From Glossina fuscipes (lineage: Eukaryota; Arthropoda; Insecta; Diptera; Glossinidae): a stretch of 64,000 nt of DNA. The DNA is taken from contig NW_023998439.1 of the NCBI RefSeq assembly GCF_014805625.2, positions 774,846 through 838,845 on the forward strand, written 5' to 3'. The notes under the pieces were generated by a model. It was not told the origin of the DNA, did not search any database, and saw nothing but the letters and a program-made list of their open reading frames with translations. The position numbers and the translations under genes are program-made. Positions 47,440-61,009 of this stretch are shown here, piece by piece (position 1 is the first letter of the stretch; each line of letters begins with the position of its first letter).

Positions 47440-50400
47440 ATTTTATTTCTTTTATAAAAAAGAATTACTTTATTTCATAGTGATGACAGTAATTTCCGGT
47501 CTATCTAATCCTCTCTGAGGCAGTTGATTGGTATCCGAGATTTGGTGCACAATGAATACCGTTTTCTAAGTTCTTAGTACTTAACTGCGCTTGTTTTTAT
47601 TTCTTTCATCATATTTATCATATCTAGAACGTATGGAAAAACCAAAGGCACGTAATCGAAAGTTTATTGATTGCCTGAAGATGTCCGTTTCTATGAGCAC
47701 CCGCCCTTTCTTATAGGCTCACAAAATTAAAGTAATAATAAAAGCAAAGCACATAGAGGCAAAGATGCTTTGGCGTAAAATGAAGTGATGAGCGCAGGTA
47801 AAATTTGAAAATGTGGGCGGTTTGTTCTAAAACAAATTTAGAAAAAGCTGAAACCAAAAACAAGTTATTACTAAAATTGTGTTTAAAATGCAATGTAAAT
47901 ATTTAGTAGAATCCATTAAAGCTTCATTGCAAAGATGACCAAAACGAAGCAAACGATGCGTTCACAATCACACGATGGTTATTAAAGATTCATCCCTAGG
48001 CGAATTTTGTTTTTTCTCTTCTTTCGTTTAACACTTTTTATTTTTTCTGTTAGCTCAGAGAGAGTTATGAGTAGTTTCCTCTTTTAAATTTTAATAAATA
48101 TTATTTGAATTGTTTACGTTATTCTGGGATTCGTGTGTTATATGACTTTGTTCCGCTGGTAATCAAATAAAATATCTCCTCGTATAAGCATACATGTAAA
48201 TATAGATCATGTTCAAATATGGAAAAAAGTTTTTGCCATTCGTACAGACGTAGCTGGATGCATGCGAAAACATGCAACAATATTTATATAAATTGTTGAA
48301 AATGACGCTGAAAACCAATTGGTTACATGTACATATATATATGTGCGAATATTGTTCTTAGTTGTCTTATGAAATATGAAGAAGCACAACTGAAACTATG
48401 ATAGTTGGGCAAGGTCGGCTCTTCAACAGCCTTCGCCACTTCGCCTAATACAAAGCTGCATAATACAAAAATTATGTCTATGTCCAGGCACTCTTTTCAA
48501 GGCAGAAATTATGTGTTGCCGGGTCCAAGATTGGTAAAGTCAATCTTTATTGTAAATGGCTATTACAGTTCCAATTTTCAAGTAAAAACTTACTTTTCGT
48601 TAGAACGCTTATATGGGCGACTCTTCAGCAAGGCGTACCATCCAAACCAAATTTCTCTTCCATCAATTTAATATGAAGAAAAACTATTAATCAGATAAGT
48701 GTTGAGGATTGCAATTTCATTATTTTCATGTAATGATTTTTTGAAAACATGGCGCTATACGGGGAGGAGTATTAAAAATGGGTCGCCGAAGTCCACTTTC
48801 AATAAGATTTGTTTTTAGTCCGAAGCGCATCAGTATACCAAATTTCATCAAAGCTAATAAGTGGAAAGATAGCAAACATATTGACAGATACAAGGACAGA
48901 CAACTTGGAATCGATTCAAAAGACGATCCCGAATCGACCAGCGTACTAAGTTAGGATAGGTTTACTTTAATTCGCTCTTTTGCACTGCAACTTTTTCACA
49001 TCCTTTTCAATGTTATATACTTGCGCACAAACTTAGTATGTGTATTACCGCAAGTCGCGCATGGAATAAAAATAAAAAACAAACGTGTTTCTCCTTACTT
49101 AAGCGCAAAAATTGAATACATATCCATTCTTATCAAATGGTTATACTCAATATCCATTTTCCAATTTCCAAAAAAAAAAAAAAAATTGTTTTACATGTTA
49201 AGGTTCGGATCGATGGTTATTATATTATAACTAACAATACTTGTGTGAAACCTTTTTGATTTTTCCATTCATTGAAGGATGGCAGTGTACTATATAAGAA
49301 GACTATTCATCCATCTGTAGCGAGAAGAACTGTATAGCAAATATTCCAAAACATCTTGGTTGGTTCATCTGTCATCCGTCTTGTCCATGATCCATCGAAC
49401 AATTCTCGGTTAGTCGGTAGATCTGAGTGCCGTTTGTTAATTTAAATTAATGACAAAAATATCAACAAATCTATCTATATTAAGAACAGTAAATCCTTAC
49501 TCGTATCTCTATATATACAAGAGTAATAATACCTTTGGCTATTTCGCTGGATTCTTGCTTCTAGTATGCTTAGTATTTTCTCAGTCATCAGTTCAGAAAC
49601 ATTATTAATCTCTTCTTTCTGACATATTTCCATATTATTCATGCATCAGTTGTCACCTTGTTATCTTGGCTTGTATGACGTATGATTATCGTTTCTTAAA
49701 TATTTCCATATCAACACTGTGTGTTTAATGTTGATCTTTCATAACTTATATGTAGGTGAAGTGATGTAGGGTATTTAACGATCGACCTTGTTCGACTCGT
49801 AACGCATCTACTTTAATATTCTGATCATCTGAACTTTTCAATTTAATCAAAAGCAATAGATTCAAATTTTGTTGCATCATAATTACTTTTCTCACTTCGT
49901 GAACAATTGAAAATTCTTTCGCTATGAATTTTGCAACTTGCAATTAATTCTTTATTACTAACAACATTCACTGGTTAACACGCCTTTTATTTCATTTTTA
50001 ATTCAAAGCTTTTCACTCCTTTCCATTTCACTTCTTCAAGGGAAGATGGTTTTTTTTTCCGCGTTTGTTATATCCTTTTTCGTAAAGGAAAAAAAAAAAA
50101 AACTTTCTGTGCATAGTAGTGGAGGGCTTTTCTAATATAAAAGCAAGATGTTTATTTTCTTTCTCTACCCTATTATCGTATATCCATAATTTTCGCTTAT
50201 CAAAGGCGTTAATATTGTTTAACAAAGTTATGGAAAAGAATTTCGCGTTAAAAACTTACTTTTTAGTTGTTGCGGTATTTCGAGTGCCTTATTATATAAG
50301 TTAAACGTCTTTTTTTTTTTTGCATCTACTTTACTTCAATGAGCTATAATATACAAAAAAAAAAGAAAGCAGAGTTTTTCTTTATCAAAAGCGCGACAGC

Positions 50401-53400
50401 GTCACTTCTGTTTTACTTCTTATACTTGAATGACTTTCTCGCAAAGTTTCTTTAGGAAATTCGTTTTTATGCCGCGCTTTTCAAAGAACTTTTTAGAAAA
50501 GAAAATTAAATTTAAACAAAAAAAACGAAAGTTAAAAAGTTCTTCTGCCAACGTTTCTTCAAATATATATTTAACGATTTAAAATTGTTAAAAAACTTAC
50601 AATAAAAAACTATTTTTAATATAAACACAATACGTATTTTCATTGCGATGTAGTGATAACGAAGAGTGTTAAGCATATTATTTTTTTCGGACATATGAGG
50701 ACAATTTGCATGGGACTCCAAACTTGTCGCCATTATCGGGTAGAAAAAGCATATGCAGTACCTTTAAGAAAGCGCTAACTGACCAAATGTTGTGGTAGTG
50801 GCTATCCTTTACCTATTTGCATGTGCTTACAAAACAAGTTTCCTTGTTTCCCTTACTTTCTTGATTTTTATTGTAAGGTCACTCGCTGTCTTTTCCATTT
50901 AGTCGCGAATCTATTCGCTTACTCGAATTACAAACTATTCTACTACTTAGATGGCCGGTGCATGGGGCATTTTCAAATTTTGGACAGTGATATAAGCATC
51001 ACTAAGAGACGGAGTTGTTTGATTGCCTCTCTTAAGCAATCTAACTTTTTCATCAATCTTCTGAAGTAATTTAGTGAACTACACCTAACACCTAAATAGG
51101 CGTGGAGTGTGAAGGGGGCGACTCCAAGTAGATATACCTGTCGTTGGGTCAGCTAATCAGTCTTCCATAAACTGTCTAAATTTAATTATAGAAAACAATA
51201 AAAATTTTCCCCGCGAAATTTCGATTGCACAAAACTTTATTAAGTTGGTCTGGTATCGACTTTATATTCGCGCCTTACTAGTGTTTCACGTTGATAAAAA
51301 CAGGATTTGACTGAAAAAATATTCTGTGACAATACGGGATGAGGCCATGTATTTAGCCAACACAACTGCATAGTACCTTAAAAAGAATTTTGAATAAAAA
51401 AATTTATCCACAGCTGGGTACACAATCACGTTTCCAATTTTGTACGTTGTATTACTTGCAGCTCCAAATGTATAAAATACTATATGGGTGTTTCGTCATT
51501 TTACAATCCGATGCAATTATCAGGTGTTAAAGCGCTAACAAAAAGACAAACTTACTCTACTCTTCTTGTTCTTTCGCTCTTCTGCTAGTATTCAGCAAAA
51601 ATCAACAACAGATAATTCACTGCGCTGAATAGAAAGGGTTCAGTGTGAATACGAAGTTCTTTGCCTAAATGTTACTAACGTTTGCATTTACCATGATTTT
51701 AAGTATCCATACATATATCATATCATTTTGAAACGATTCAAAACGATATATAAAAATCGGAATTAAATTTGTTTACTTGCAACGCTTCTATCGACTGCGT
51801 AAAAGTTTTCCCAAAAAGATGGTCAATGCCTTAACGGGAAACCACAAGGAATTCTTGAGCGTCACTTTTGAAAGATTAAATAATGATTTCTCGTCTGTTT
51901 TAATTTACAGTACAGTCCAGCAAGAAATTGATCGACCATGGCAATCTTCGTTGCTTTCTTTTATAAATTTGATAGATTTTTCTCTTGCTTTACGCATTTT
52001 CTTTTTATGTTTTCTTTCTTTTAATGAAATGTAATCAAACTCTGACGATATTATCTTTTTTTTTTCTGCTTTTAATGTGTATTTGCAATTAAATTTTTTT
52101 CCTTATATATATATTTTTTTTATGCTTCGGTCTTTCGCACATTTATTGCATTAATAAAAAAAGATTATATTCATCGTAGCATTCCTGGCATTTAAAGGGT
52201 AAGGAAACATTTGCATGAAAGCTTCTATGGTAAGTCTTTAATATTAAGATGTTAAAGGAAATGACGAAAAAGACTGTATTCGATTGTATGGTTGGTAGTG
52301 AATATAAAAATGGTTTTTATTGATTGCGGTCAATATTAGAACTATTTTCTTCACCGATATCCTAGAGCTTTCAAGTAAACATTTCCTTAATAATTTCCTG
52401 TCGAATAACTTTTCGTCCCTTTTCCAGCCATTTATGAGAAGTCCTCTCCTCTAGAGAAGGTTGTCTAAGTTGCTCTCCTTTTCTTAATCCATGTTAACTA
52501 AACTTTCAAAAAAAAAAAAAAAACTGATCTACTTTTGGGGACTTATTTTAGAGATTCCAAAACAATTTCTTTTGCGGAATTTGTGTTACTAAGTTCTACT
52601 TTTTATTACTGGGTGAGATAAGCTAGCTGTTCTTATTTATAACTTGCTAGAGGGCTGTAAAGGGTTTTGAATATTGACCGCTTGTATTGGTTATCAAATT
52701 TGATCGCACTAGGGACTAGAATTCAAATAATATTAACAAAAGTAAAATGTAAATGAAAATAAAAGAAATCCTATTCCGTGTTGCAAACTCTTCAGAAGCT
52801 CTTGGAAGATAAGCCTCACATGACTGTCGCTTACCGCTGCGAATATGATAAAGAAAATGCCTTACTGAAGATATCCAGATGCTGTTGAGATTGCTTTGCT
52901 TTCAAGTTTATTATAAAAGATTCTGCACTAACTGCCCTATGTGGGCGTTAAATGTTTACATACCTGTGGACATATATATTTGGAATATGTTCATATTGTA
53001 ACATTAAGCCTTTAACTAAAGTTCTTTTCCATTACCGTTAACACTCTCTATAGGATAAGCCATCGTACGACGGACGGTCTGCCTTTATTATTTAAAATTT
53101 CGAAGCCTTGTACAACTTGAAAAATTGAAAAAACGTAGAACCCATAATAGATATCGAGCAAAGCAAATTTGCTCTAGCGTTTTCTAAGCCTTTCCACTGA
53201 AAGAAAAGTACGACCTTTCTATGCAAAACATGCTCTACAATGAATTTAACTTAACTTATCCGTTGAAATGAATTAAAAATGAGCGATTGAAAGAAATGCA
53301 TAAATATTTTCTTTGTATTTTGTATACGGACGTCTTAGTAAATTTTATTAAGAAAGTTTTATTTATAGAGAGAAAGGAAATATAAAAAAAATATTTCTGT

Positions 53401-54508
53401 AATAAAAAGTTTTGGACATTTATAAAATACTTTCAAAAATAGTGTAAAAGAAATGTATGTATAAAAAAAAGAAAAAAAAAATTAAAATTAACTTTAGAGT
53501 GAATTTTCAACACTCATCCTGACAGCATCCCAGCATTTCCTTAATTGCGAGCATTATGATAAGCCAATTGAGATTCATTTGGCATTCGGGCTAACAGTAG
53601 ATAGCAAATCCATATCTAAATCGCAAACAATATGTTTTCGAAACTTTAAATATATATATGAATATCTCTTTCATTTTCCGCCTAATCTCTGATCGAAATT
53701 TAACCCAAAGTGAAGCTTCAAGATTAAGCTTCATTTTTCTTTATCAACTTTCTTGCAAAATTTGACTATAGTATGGACATTTACGTGGCGAATGAATACC
53801 TTCTACATTTGTACATGTGTACGCTCTATATTTCATATTTGATCTCTAATTGATATTCAACTGAAGATAGCTTTGTTAAGTTTACACTCGGATATTACAA
53901 TTTTTATGGGAAAATTTGTGTATGTATAACAGTCACACTTACAGGCGCCTGGTTGCCTTCTATACTTCTTTCCTGATCTCTATGATTGCAATGCAATCGC
54001 AAGTCAACATCACAACAGTAACAAGCTATAAAGATCATGGATGTGCGGAAATGTATTCGAAGAGAAGCAATCAGAACAAAATAGTTAACATACCATTACG
54101 ATTCGATCGCGTTTATAAAAATCATTTTGATCAATAAATATAAAGAAATATTTTGCTTTTATTAGATAAGTTAATGCACACTGCACATAAAAAAGTTAAT
54201 AAAAAAGGAAACGAAAAATGAAATGAATATAAAAAAAGAAAAAATATGAAATCTTAAAAACAAGGAACTTTTTAAAGAAACAGAAATTTTGTAATCATTT
54301 TTAAAAGGTATCTATCTATCTTTGCAGACAGAAATATGTGCTCAGACAGAAAAGTTTCGCTATTTACATATTCTCAGGTATATTTGCCTACAATAGTTCT
54401 AAAACATTTTCTCATATCTTTTTCCTTTGCTAAATATGAGAGAGCGCAAAAAAAAAAAATACTTATGAAACTTTCTCAACAGAAAAATTGTCATTTAAAA
54501 AGTTTCTG
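47440..54508. other. long non-coding stretch, no gene supported
   Basis: About 7 kb of AT-rich sequence. Plus-strand coding-like patches at 48405-48671, 51777-52034 and 52785-52930 (for example LQKLLEDKPHMTVAYRCEYD) lack clear starts, splice context or family. Poly-A/T runs are frequent. Confidence 0.45.
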
Positions 54509-54608
54509 NNNNNNNNNNNNNNNNNNNNNNNNNNNNNNNNNNNNNNNNNNNNNNNNNNNNNNNNNNNNNNNNNNNNNNNNNNNNNNNNNNNNNNNNNNNN
54601 NNNNNNNN
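54509..54608. other. assembly gap of 100 N
   Basis: Exactly 100 unknown bases, the conventional placeholder for a scaffold join of unknown size. Any frame read across it is meaningless. Confidence 0.99.
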
Positions 54609-55585
54609 TTTTATAAGATATTAAAACAAAATTTAATACATCCTTATGAACACAAGAGTGTATTACGAAGAAAAATCATTTTAGTAAATGGATGGAAAAG
54701 CAAAGCAAAACAATTGCTTCAAAGACATTTGAATTTTGGTTAACATTGAAGGCATTTAACAGGACTAAACAGCTGCTACTCATGTCCATGTTACAAGCAT
54801 TTGCGTCTTCATATCTATATTGTAGAAAATATTTGCAAGACACTTTGACGTTCAGAGATCACTCGCTATTCACAACCAAGGCCTGTATAGACAAGTTAAA
54901 AATGTCAAGCCATACAAGTCATCGTGCAAAAGATTAAGAAACTAGAGATTAGATAAAGAGCCGAATATTTTATTTGACAAAATTTTCGATGGGCTTTCAT
55001 GGGCTTATTGTCTTGAAGGGAATAAGACAACTTTAGCATATTGCTTGTCTTTTACGCTGGTAAAGTTGTGAAAAAGAATCTTTTTCTTAATTTCATTATA
55101 AGAAATTTCAATTTAATAAATACTTCTATGTACATATTTAACATTTTCTTGTGCACACTTAATACGTACGTAAATAAGAACAAGGGAAAGAATTATTAAA
55201 TTTCTCTTATTTTTTTTTTTTTTAATGAGACCCACAGAAGTAGATTAAATTCAATTTCTTTCTTTTTTTTTTTTGCAAGGCACGCTTTGCACGCATCATG
55301 GGTTTGCGTTTTTGCACTTCTTCGAGGTTATTTCTTTTTGGTTCTTTTTTTTTTTTTTTTGGAGAAATTTTTCATATTGGAGACTTCATGTTGAGCTGAA
55401 TTTTGCGTAACACTGGCAACTTTTAAATTGGTGGGCTGCTTGTGGTGCTTTTATCTACGCTATCAGAAAATGCAGGTATGTACGTTTTGTTCTTCTGTTT
55501 GTAACGCACAACGTTTCATATATTCTCTATATATGCATAAGTGTTCGAGGTTGGTAGGGTTGTATTTTCGCATGTCCTCCTGCAT
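54609..55585. other. non-coding stretch after the gap
   Basis: AT-rich with T runs at 55211-55222, 55264-55274 and 55346-55360. No gene seen. Confidence 0.5.
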
Positions 55586-55589
55586 CTGT

Positions 55590-56100
55590 TTATATGACGA
55601 TATGAAACTTCCCGTCGTCTGCCGTTTTTTCTACGTATCTATACCTAAATGCGTTTTCTCTTCCATCTATACATCTAGATTCATATATGCAGTCAATCCG
55701 TTCAATAATTTTTTCTTCCATCCGCACACCTTTTCAATCGTACACCGAGTCCGAACGTTTATCTGTGACCCTATTTCCACCACCAGTTGTTTCTGCTGTT
55801 CGTCAGCCATCTCATAATAGTTTTTTTATGGGTTCATGTCACAATTGGTTATCTCTTTCTTTATCTACGCGCTATTTGATTGCTTGACCTTTTCTTTTGT
55901 CTGTGCTTTTAACCTTCGTCTATATGAACTTTCCGTACTTTCATCAATTCGTGCTTCCAATTGTCCGCACTTTTATGCGCCGCTTTTATCGTCGTTTTCG
56001 AAGTGCATTGGATTGTTTAACACACTTTCGCATCGTATCTATCTATTCGTATCTATCTGTCTACTCTCGTGGTCTTCTCTTTTCAGCATCGACTTTATTT
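55590..56100. repeat. cryptic tetranucleotide tract, pyrimidine-rich
   Basis: Words such as TTCG, TCTA, TCCG, TATC and CATC recur with a 4-base period. All three plus frames are largely stop-free from 55428 to 56160, which fits a pyrimidine-rich repeat, not three overlapping genes. It has the reverse-complement composition of the tracts at 6120-6320 and 36920-37140. Confidence 0.55.
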
Positions 56101-56164
56101 AGAAGATTGACTTTATATAGAAAATCAGTGTTAGTTGTTTACGAACCTCTTCCAAATTAGCAAA

Positions 56165-58100
56165 ATACTGCTTGTCAAATTTTCAGATACTTAGTAGGAT
56201 TCATCCTGAGAATAATATGGATTTTCTGTCAGCATATATTCTAATAGCTGCTACGGCTTGAAGCTATAACCACACAGTACGTCTTTGTTGTGTGAGCTCC
56301 AAAAATAAGGGGGATACACAGTCTCTTCCCGTATTCTTCCCACTAGGTATTGTTGCCTCACCTGAATCTCTTAAACGAACATAGGCTTAAAAGGTGACAT
56401 TTCCGTTTACATTTTCAATTCTTTGCTCATGGAAAAGGATTAAATTGATTTTAAAAATGAGAGAAATATCTTGCACTTTATAAGTGAAATTACTTGTAAA
56501 ACCTTAGTTTAAAGTACATATGTGGAAGAGGTTTGCGACAATTTAACTCACTTCTATTGATCTTTACAGGGTACCTTATTTGATATGAACGTCAGAGCCC
56601 TGGCTCGCAAGCAAGTAAGAAAATAAACGTAGGTTGGCCCAAACAGGTCTAAGATAAATGGAAAAATCCAGAAATTTTCCGAATGATTGGTCCGATTGAC
56701 AACTTTACAGGGAGCAAAAATATATTATTTCTTTATATTTACGCAAAGTGATGCATATTCAAGATTTGATCCAAAGTTCGCTTGATTTAATTACTTCAGA
56801 TGAATAATAAATAAATATTTGTGTGTATCAATGTAGATTAGCTCATATGAAAATGATTTCTGATTGATGAAGAGGGCCCCTCTTAGATCCGCAATGAACT
56901 CTTTTGAAAGCTACATTCAATTAAACTTTTAATTAATACTATTTGATATCCTGTCGCGATGGCATTCTCACATGTAATTCAGAAAGCTTGTATGGGTTAC
57001 TCATGCATTCAAATCACTTTCGAATAGAAATCAATTTGTTTTTGTTAATTTTCATATAGAATATTAATGAAAATGAAAGAATATAAATGCAATAAAATGT
57101 AAGTGCAATAATTATTAGATATTGCAGTATATTCAAGTGCTTTATGCTTTCTTTTGAATGTTATCCTCATCAAAGCCAAGGTACGTACATCCATCACTAT
57201 TATTATTTTTATTATTATTATTATTCTCTGTTACTCGAACATTGTCAATGTCACAACCACCGCCGTGATTGTAGCTAGCTAGCAACTCAAGTCTCAAGTT
57301 GACATTGTAATCATATGAAGCGTAACATTAAATAGATAAAGTTATATAATCTTTTAGATAGATAGTCGTCTATCTAACTGTTGTTAACAACTTCTTTGAA
57401 GTTTTTTCCTTTTTTATTTCTCATCTCTTGTTCTTCTCCTTTTATTTCTATATCTTGTCTCGTCTATAAGTCTGAATGTGCATATTTGAGTGAGTATATT
57501 ATGTCGTCAGTGCTTGCACACATAATTGATAGTAAAAGGGAAAAAAATAGAGAGAAAAAAAAAAAAAAACTGAAAAACCGCCAACTTCAAAAAAAAAAAA
57601 TTAAATTTTTTTTTCTTTTTTTTCAACTTTCTTTCAAAATTTTGTTTTTTTTTTTTTTCTTCATCACTGCGCTATCTAACCACAAGAATAATAATAGTAA
57701 CTACAGCTAGTGCCAGCTAGCAATTAATAGTGATAATAATGATAATAATTTTCTTTGTAAATTTTATATAACTTACGCTTGTTAGTTTTTCAATGGCTAT
57801 TTCAATCTAATAAAGCTATTAAACGAAAAACGAAAAAGAAAACAAAATACCATAACAAAGACCGTGTAACGTAGAAAGTATCTTCATAGCGTAAGCTGAA
57901 GGAAAGCTAAAGTGATTTAAACAAAAACTTTACTTGCCCGAAAGATGAAGAGCGCTTTTCAGAAACAACGGCGTATATCATTTTTGAATTAAGCGAGCAG
58001 TTTACATATATTTCAAAAGTGATATATTTTTTCTTTCATTATAAAGTATACTTATTTCGATTATGTACGGAAATGTCGAGAGATTTTCAAGCAAAAAAAA
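56165..58100. other. non-coding stretch, no gene seen
   Basis: Contains a (TTA)n tract at 57198-57225 and adjoining A-rich and T-rich blocks at 57541-57660 that give a false Lys/Phe-rich frame. Confidence 0.55.
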
Positions 58101-58189
58101 ATTTTGTTAATAATTGACAGTCAGAACATTAGGAAAATCATGACAATTATGCAAAGGAAATCGTTTTTATTAAAGGTGGGAAAGGGAAA

Positions 58190-58207
58190 GGGGGGGGGGG
58201 GGGGGGG
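58190..58207 (+). repeat. poly-G run of 18 bases
   Basis: An uninterrupted G run preceded by GGGAAAGGGAAA, with potential to form a G-quadruplex. It lies inside a frame (58104-58322) that it could easily disrupt by slippage. Confidence 0.95.
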
Positions 58208-58329
58208 AGAAGCTACATTTTCAACTCAAGAAAAATTAATGAAATTGATGTTCAGTGAGCTACAGAGAAGACAATGCGGTGTGCAATGTTCAATAAGGCT
58301 TTCGAGACGCAGATGCACTTGAAATGTAT

Positions 58330-59815
58330 TTAAACCCAGTAAAGGACCGCAGGGAAAATTTCGTACTCTTGGAGAAATGCAAACCAGAGCAGATGGTCAC
58401 CAATATTTACATTGGCATTCATCATATGGTCACCTATGTCTGCGGGCCTATTGAGACCATATGTAGGCCAATAAAACGTTTTTAGTGACATCTGTGATGC
58501 AGTGTGACAGCATGAATAGTCTAAACGTTTGTACCTTGCAAAGAACTAAAATTTCATTTACGTTTTATTTAAAAAAGCAAATCCATCAAATGCGTTCCCT
58601 TTGTACAGGAATCTTAGCATCCATAAGCCTTGGAAACAGGATGTAATAATTTCGTGTACTGCTAAGATGTGAACATAGCTGATATTAAACAAAATTCTGC
58701 ATGTCATTCCTTTATCTCCTTTTATTATAATTAACTTACTGCTAAATAGTATTGAGATTTTGTGCTTCAACCTATGTTAAAAATTTGCTAATAAAAACAC
58801 ACTTCTAGGGCTTGTGTCCGAAAATATGATTTACATTTACAAAATAAAATGTTTTTTTTTATGAAAGCGTTAAAAATACCAAATTACTTTGATTTTAGTT
58901 TTTGAATAACGACGTGTGCAAAAAATCGTAATAAAAATTATTTTTTTATTTATTTTATTAATAAATAAAATATAAATAATAAGATATAAATTTAATATTT
59001 CTTATGCATATGCGGAACAGTTGCCAGACGTTATCATAAAGAAAGCAAACGCAAGAGCGATATGATCCTTCGTTCTATGTTCTTGGAAAATGTAAATTAT
59101 AATTTCGGACTGAGGCAGAAGTATCTTTACATAGTTAGTAAGAAGTAAAGTGCAGGTGACTATGGTTGCGAAAATGTTGATTACATTGAAGAACTGGCGA
59201 GTAAGTGATTGTTGTTAATTTTTTTTTTTTTTTTGCAAAAAAACCTGCTTATTAATAATATGTCGTTGTTTTCGTTGATCGGATGTTGGCTTAAATAAAA
59301 ATAAAAAAAAATTAAAAAAATCAAAAAAAAAAAAAAATGTCAATTGTCGTTTAAGCACACTCTTGATACACAACGATTGAAATGCTGTTGTTGCATTTTC
59401 GCTGTCTTCTAAAACTTTTTATTCTTTATTCATCAAGATTTAACCCACATATCTTCCAGATTATGCAATTGTTATTATTTTTATTTCCAATATTTACGCA
59501 ATTAAATTTATTCTTTATTTATTATACATGAACATAAATATATACTTTATGCGGTTAAGTGAACCTCCTGCTGTCAAACACTATGCATATGTTATGCAGG
59601 CATATGTGACTTGGAATGATGTAGTATCACGCCTTGATTGCCTCTCGACAGTCCGACAGCGAACAATTTAATTTACATCATCCCACGACGATATTCATTA
59701 TATTTGGCAATTTGTGTTTGTACTTAAACGTAATCGGAAACTTAGGTTTGATTATCATAACATAATGAAATATTGAAATTAATTTTAAGATCAATATTAT
59801 TTACCTCTAATTCCC
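58330..59815. other. non-coding stretch with one short hairpin
   Basis: A perfect 9-bp inverted repeat, CATATGGTC at 58423-58431 and GACCATATG at 58455-58463, lies in a GC-richer patch. The remainder is AT-rich with poly-A/T blocks at 59219-59240 and 59300-59338. Confidence 0.5.
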
Positions 59816-59821
59816 ACAATA

Positions 59822-60073
59822 TTAAGCAGTCAATGTCAATATTTGTAGCGTAAAGTTCTGGTTAAGTTTGCGTATTAGTAGATGACTGCGATGGAAGATA
59901 TGTCCGGTTTTGGAAAGTTCCCTGCTGCTGAACGCCTTACAAGCAAAGGAGGAAAGTTTGTACTTTTTGTGCAAAGATTTTGGATTTGATTTAGAAGAAG
60001 CTGAACATTTGAATGGCAAGTCGTGGGTTTTTATGGGCACAACAGTGGAGATATCCAGTGGTAATGCCGCCAT
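59822..60073 (-). CDS. putative 83-residue ORF with promoter-like upstream motif, unknown function
   Basis: The ATG at 60073 lies in the context CTTAACAATGGCG, close to the fly start consensus. The protein begins MAALPLDISTVVPIKTHDLP and is Ser/Lys-rich with few acidic residues, perhaps like an organelle-targeting N-terminus, though this is only an impression. About 60 bases upstream, TGTAGTGTTGCCAGTACTCT resembles the TGTTGCCA-type motif seen in many fly housekeeping promoters. The frame contains GTAAGG and a downstream CGCAG 54 bases apart, which could be a minimal intron that would preserve the frame. Against a gene: no AATAAA follows, and the plus strand is open over the same span. I do not recognise the protein. 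Confidence 0.3.
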   Translation of the reverse strand: MAALPLDISTVVPIKTHDLPFKCSASSKSNPKSLHKKYKLSSFACKAFSSRELSKTGHIFHRSHLLIRKLNQNFTLQILTLTA

Positions 60074-60119
60074 TGTTAAGACTTCAAAATAAGTTAAACA
60101 GAAAATTAATTTTTGTGAT

Positions 60120-60160
60120 AATCAAATTTCGAGAGTACTGGCAACACTACAAGTGATAGT
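60120..60160. promoter_or_regulatory. possible core promoter region
   Basis: TACTGGCAACACTACAAGTG on the plus strand (reverse: CACTTGTAGTGTTGCCAGTA) resembles core-promoter motifs of TATA-less fly genes. It lies just upstream of the minus-strand ATG at 60073 and, on the other side, 30-40 bases before a plus-strand ATG at 60191. Function is inferred from resemblance only. Confidence 0.25.
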
Positions 60161-60179
60161 GGCGGTAAAAATTACCGAT

Positions 60180-60975
60180 CCCTGCATAAGATGTCTTTCA
60201 TGAGAAAGAAAGAGAAGGATCGTGAAAATGTTCCAGGCACGTACTGTTTCTACAATGCTTATTAGTGGATATACCATTAAAAAATATTACCTATCAGTCC
60301 CTTTTCGAAGATATCGTCAAATTTTTGCTTTAGGGATTTTCTCGCTCACATTTTTACATTCTTATTAACAGAATTCTCAGAGACGGTCGCCAGTTTGACT
60401 TTCGCTGGATACCACCTATAGAAATGACATTGATCCAACAACAACGCTTTCGGTGTAAGAAAGCAAAAGATAGCGTAGTAGCCGATTAGAAGAATACCAC
60501 GCGGGCTAAGTATATTATATGGTATACAAAGATGATGAAGAAATAGTTATATAAGAGGCACATTGACCCAGAAGGCACAGCCCTACGAATCAGGCTATTA
60601 TAAAGCTGTTTTTAAGTATATCAAAAAATTCTTTTAGATCCACTTTTTCTCTATTTTTGACTAAGCGCTAATTTATATATGTACTATCCTCACATAGTTT
60701 AATAATAATAATACATATATACGTATATATATATATATATATATATATAACACAATAAAACATATACATACATATATGATGAATTTCTAGAATTTAGTGA
60801 ACAATGAGTTCCATGATCCGAAATATATGTGTATATAAGTTTTCTATTTTATCCTTTCTAGACAAAAGTTGTTTCTATTAATTACGAGAAAGCTTTTCTC
60901 CCACAGAACATTGTTTTCATATTACAAGTAAATCGGGGCCTATGCACTTGCAAATGCTTAGTATTGATTAAATTT

Positions 60976-61009
<34 letters not shown>

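Noticed and set aside
54336..54743. 135-residue plus frame
   Set aside because: It runs through the 100 N gap and is therefore meaningless.
57381..57710. 109-residue plus frame with Lys-rich and Phe-rich halves
   Set aside because: Translation of adjacent A-rich and T-rich blocks.
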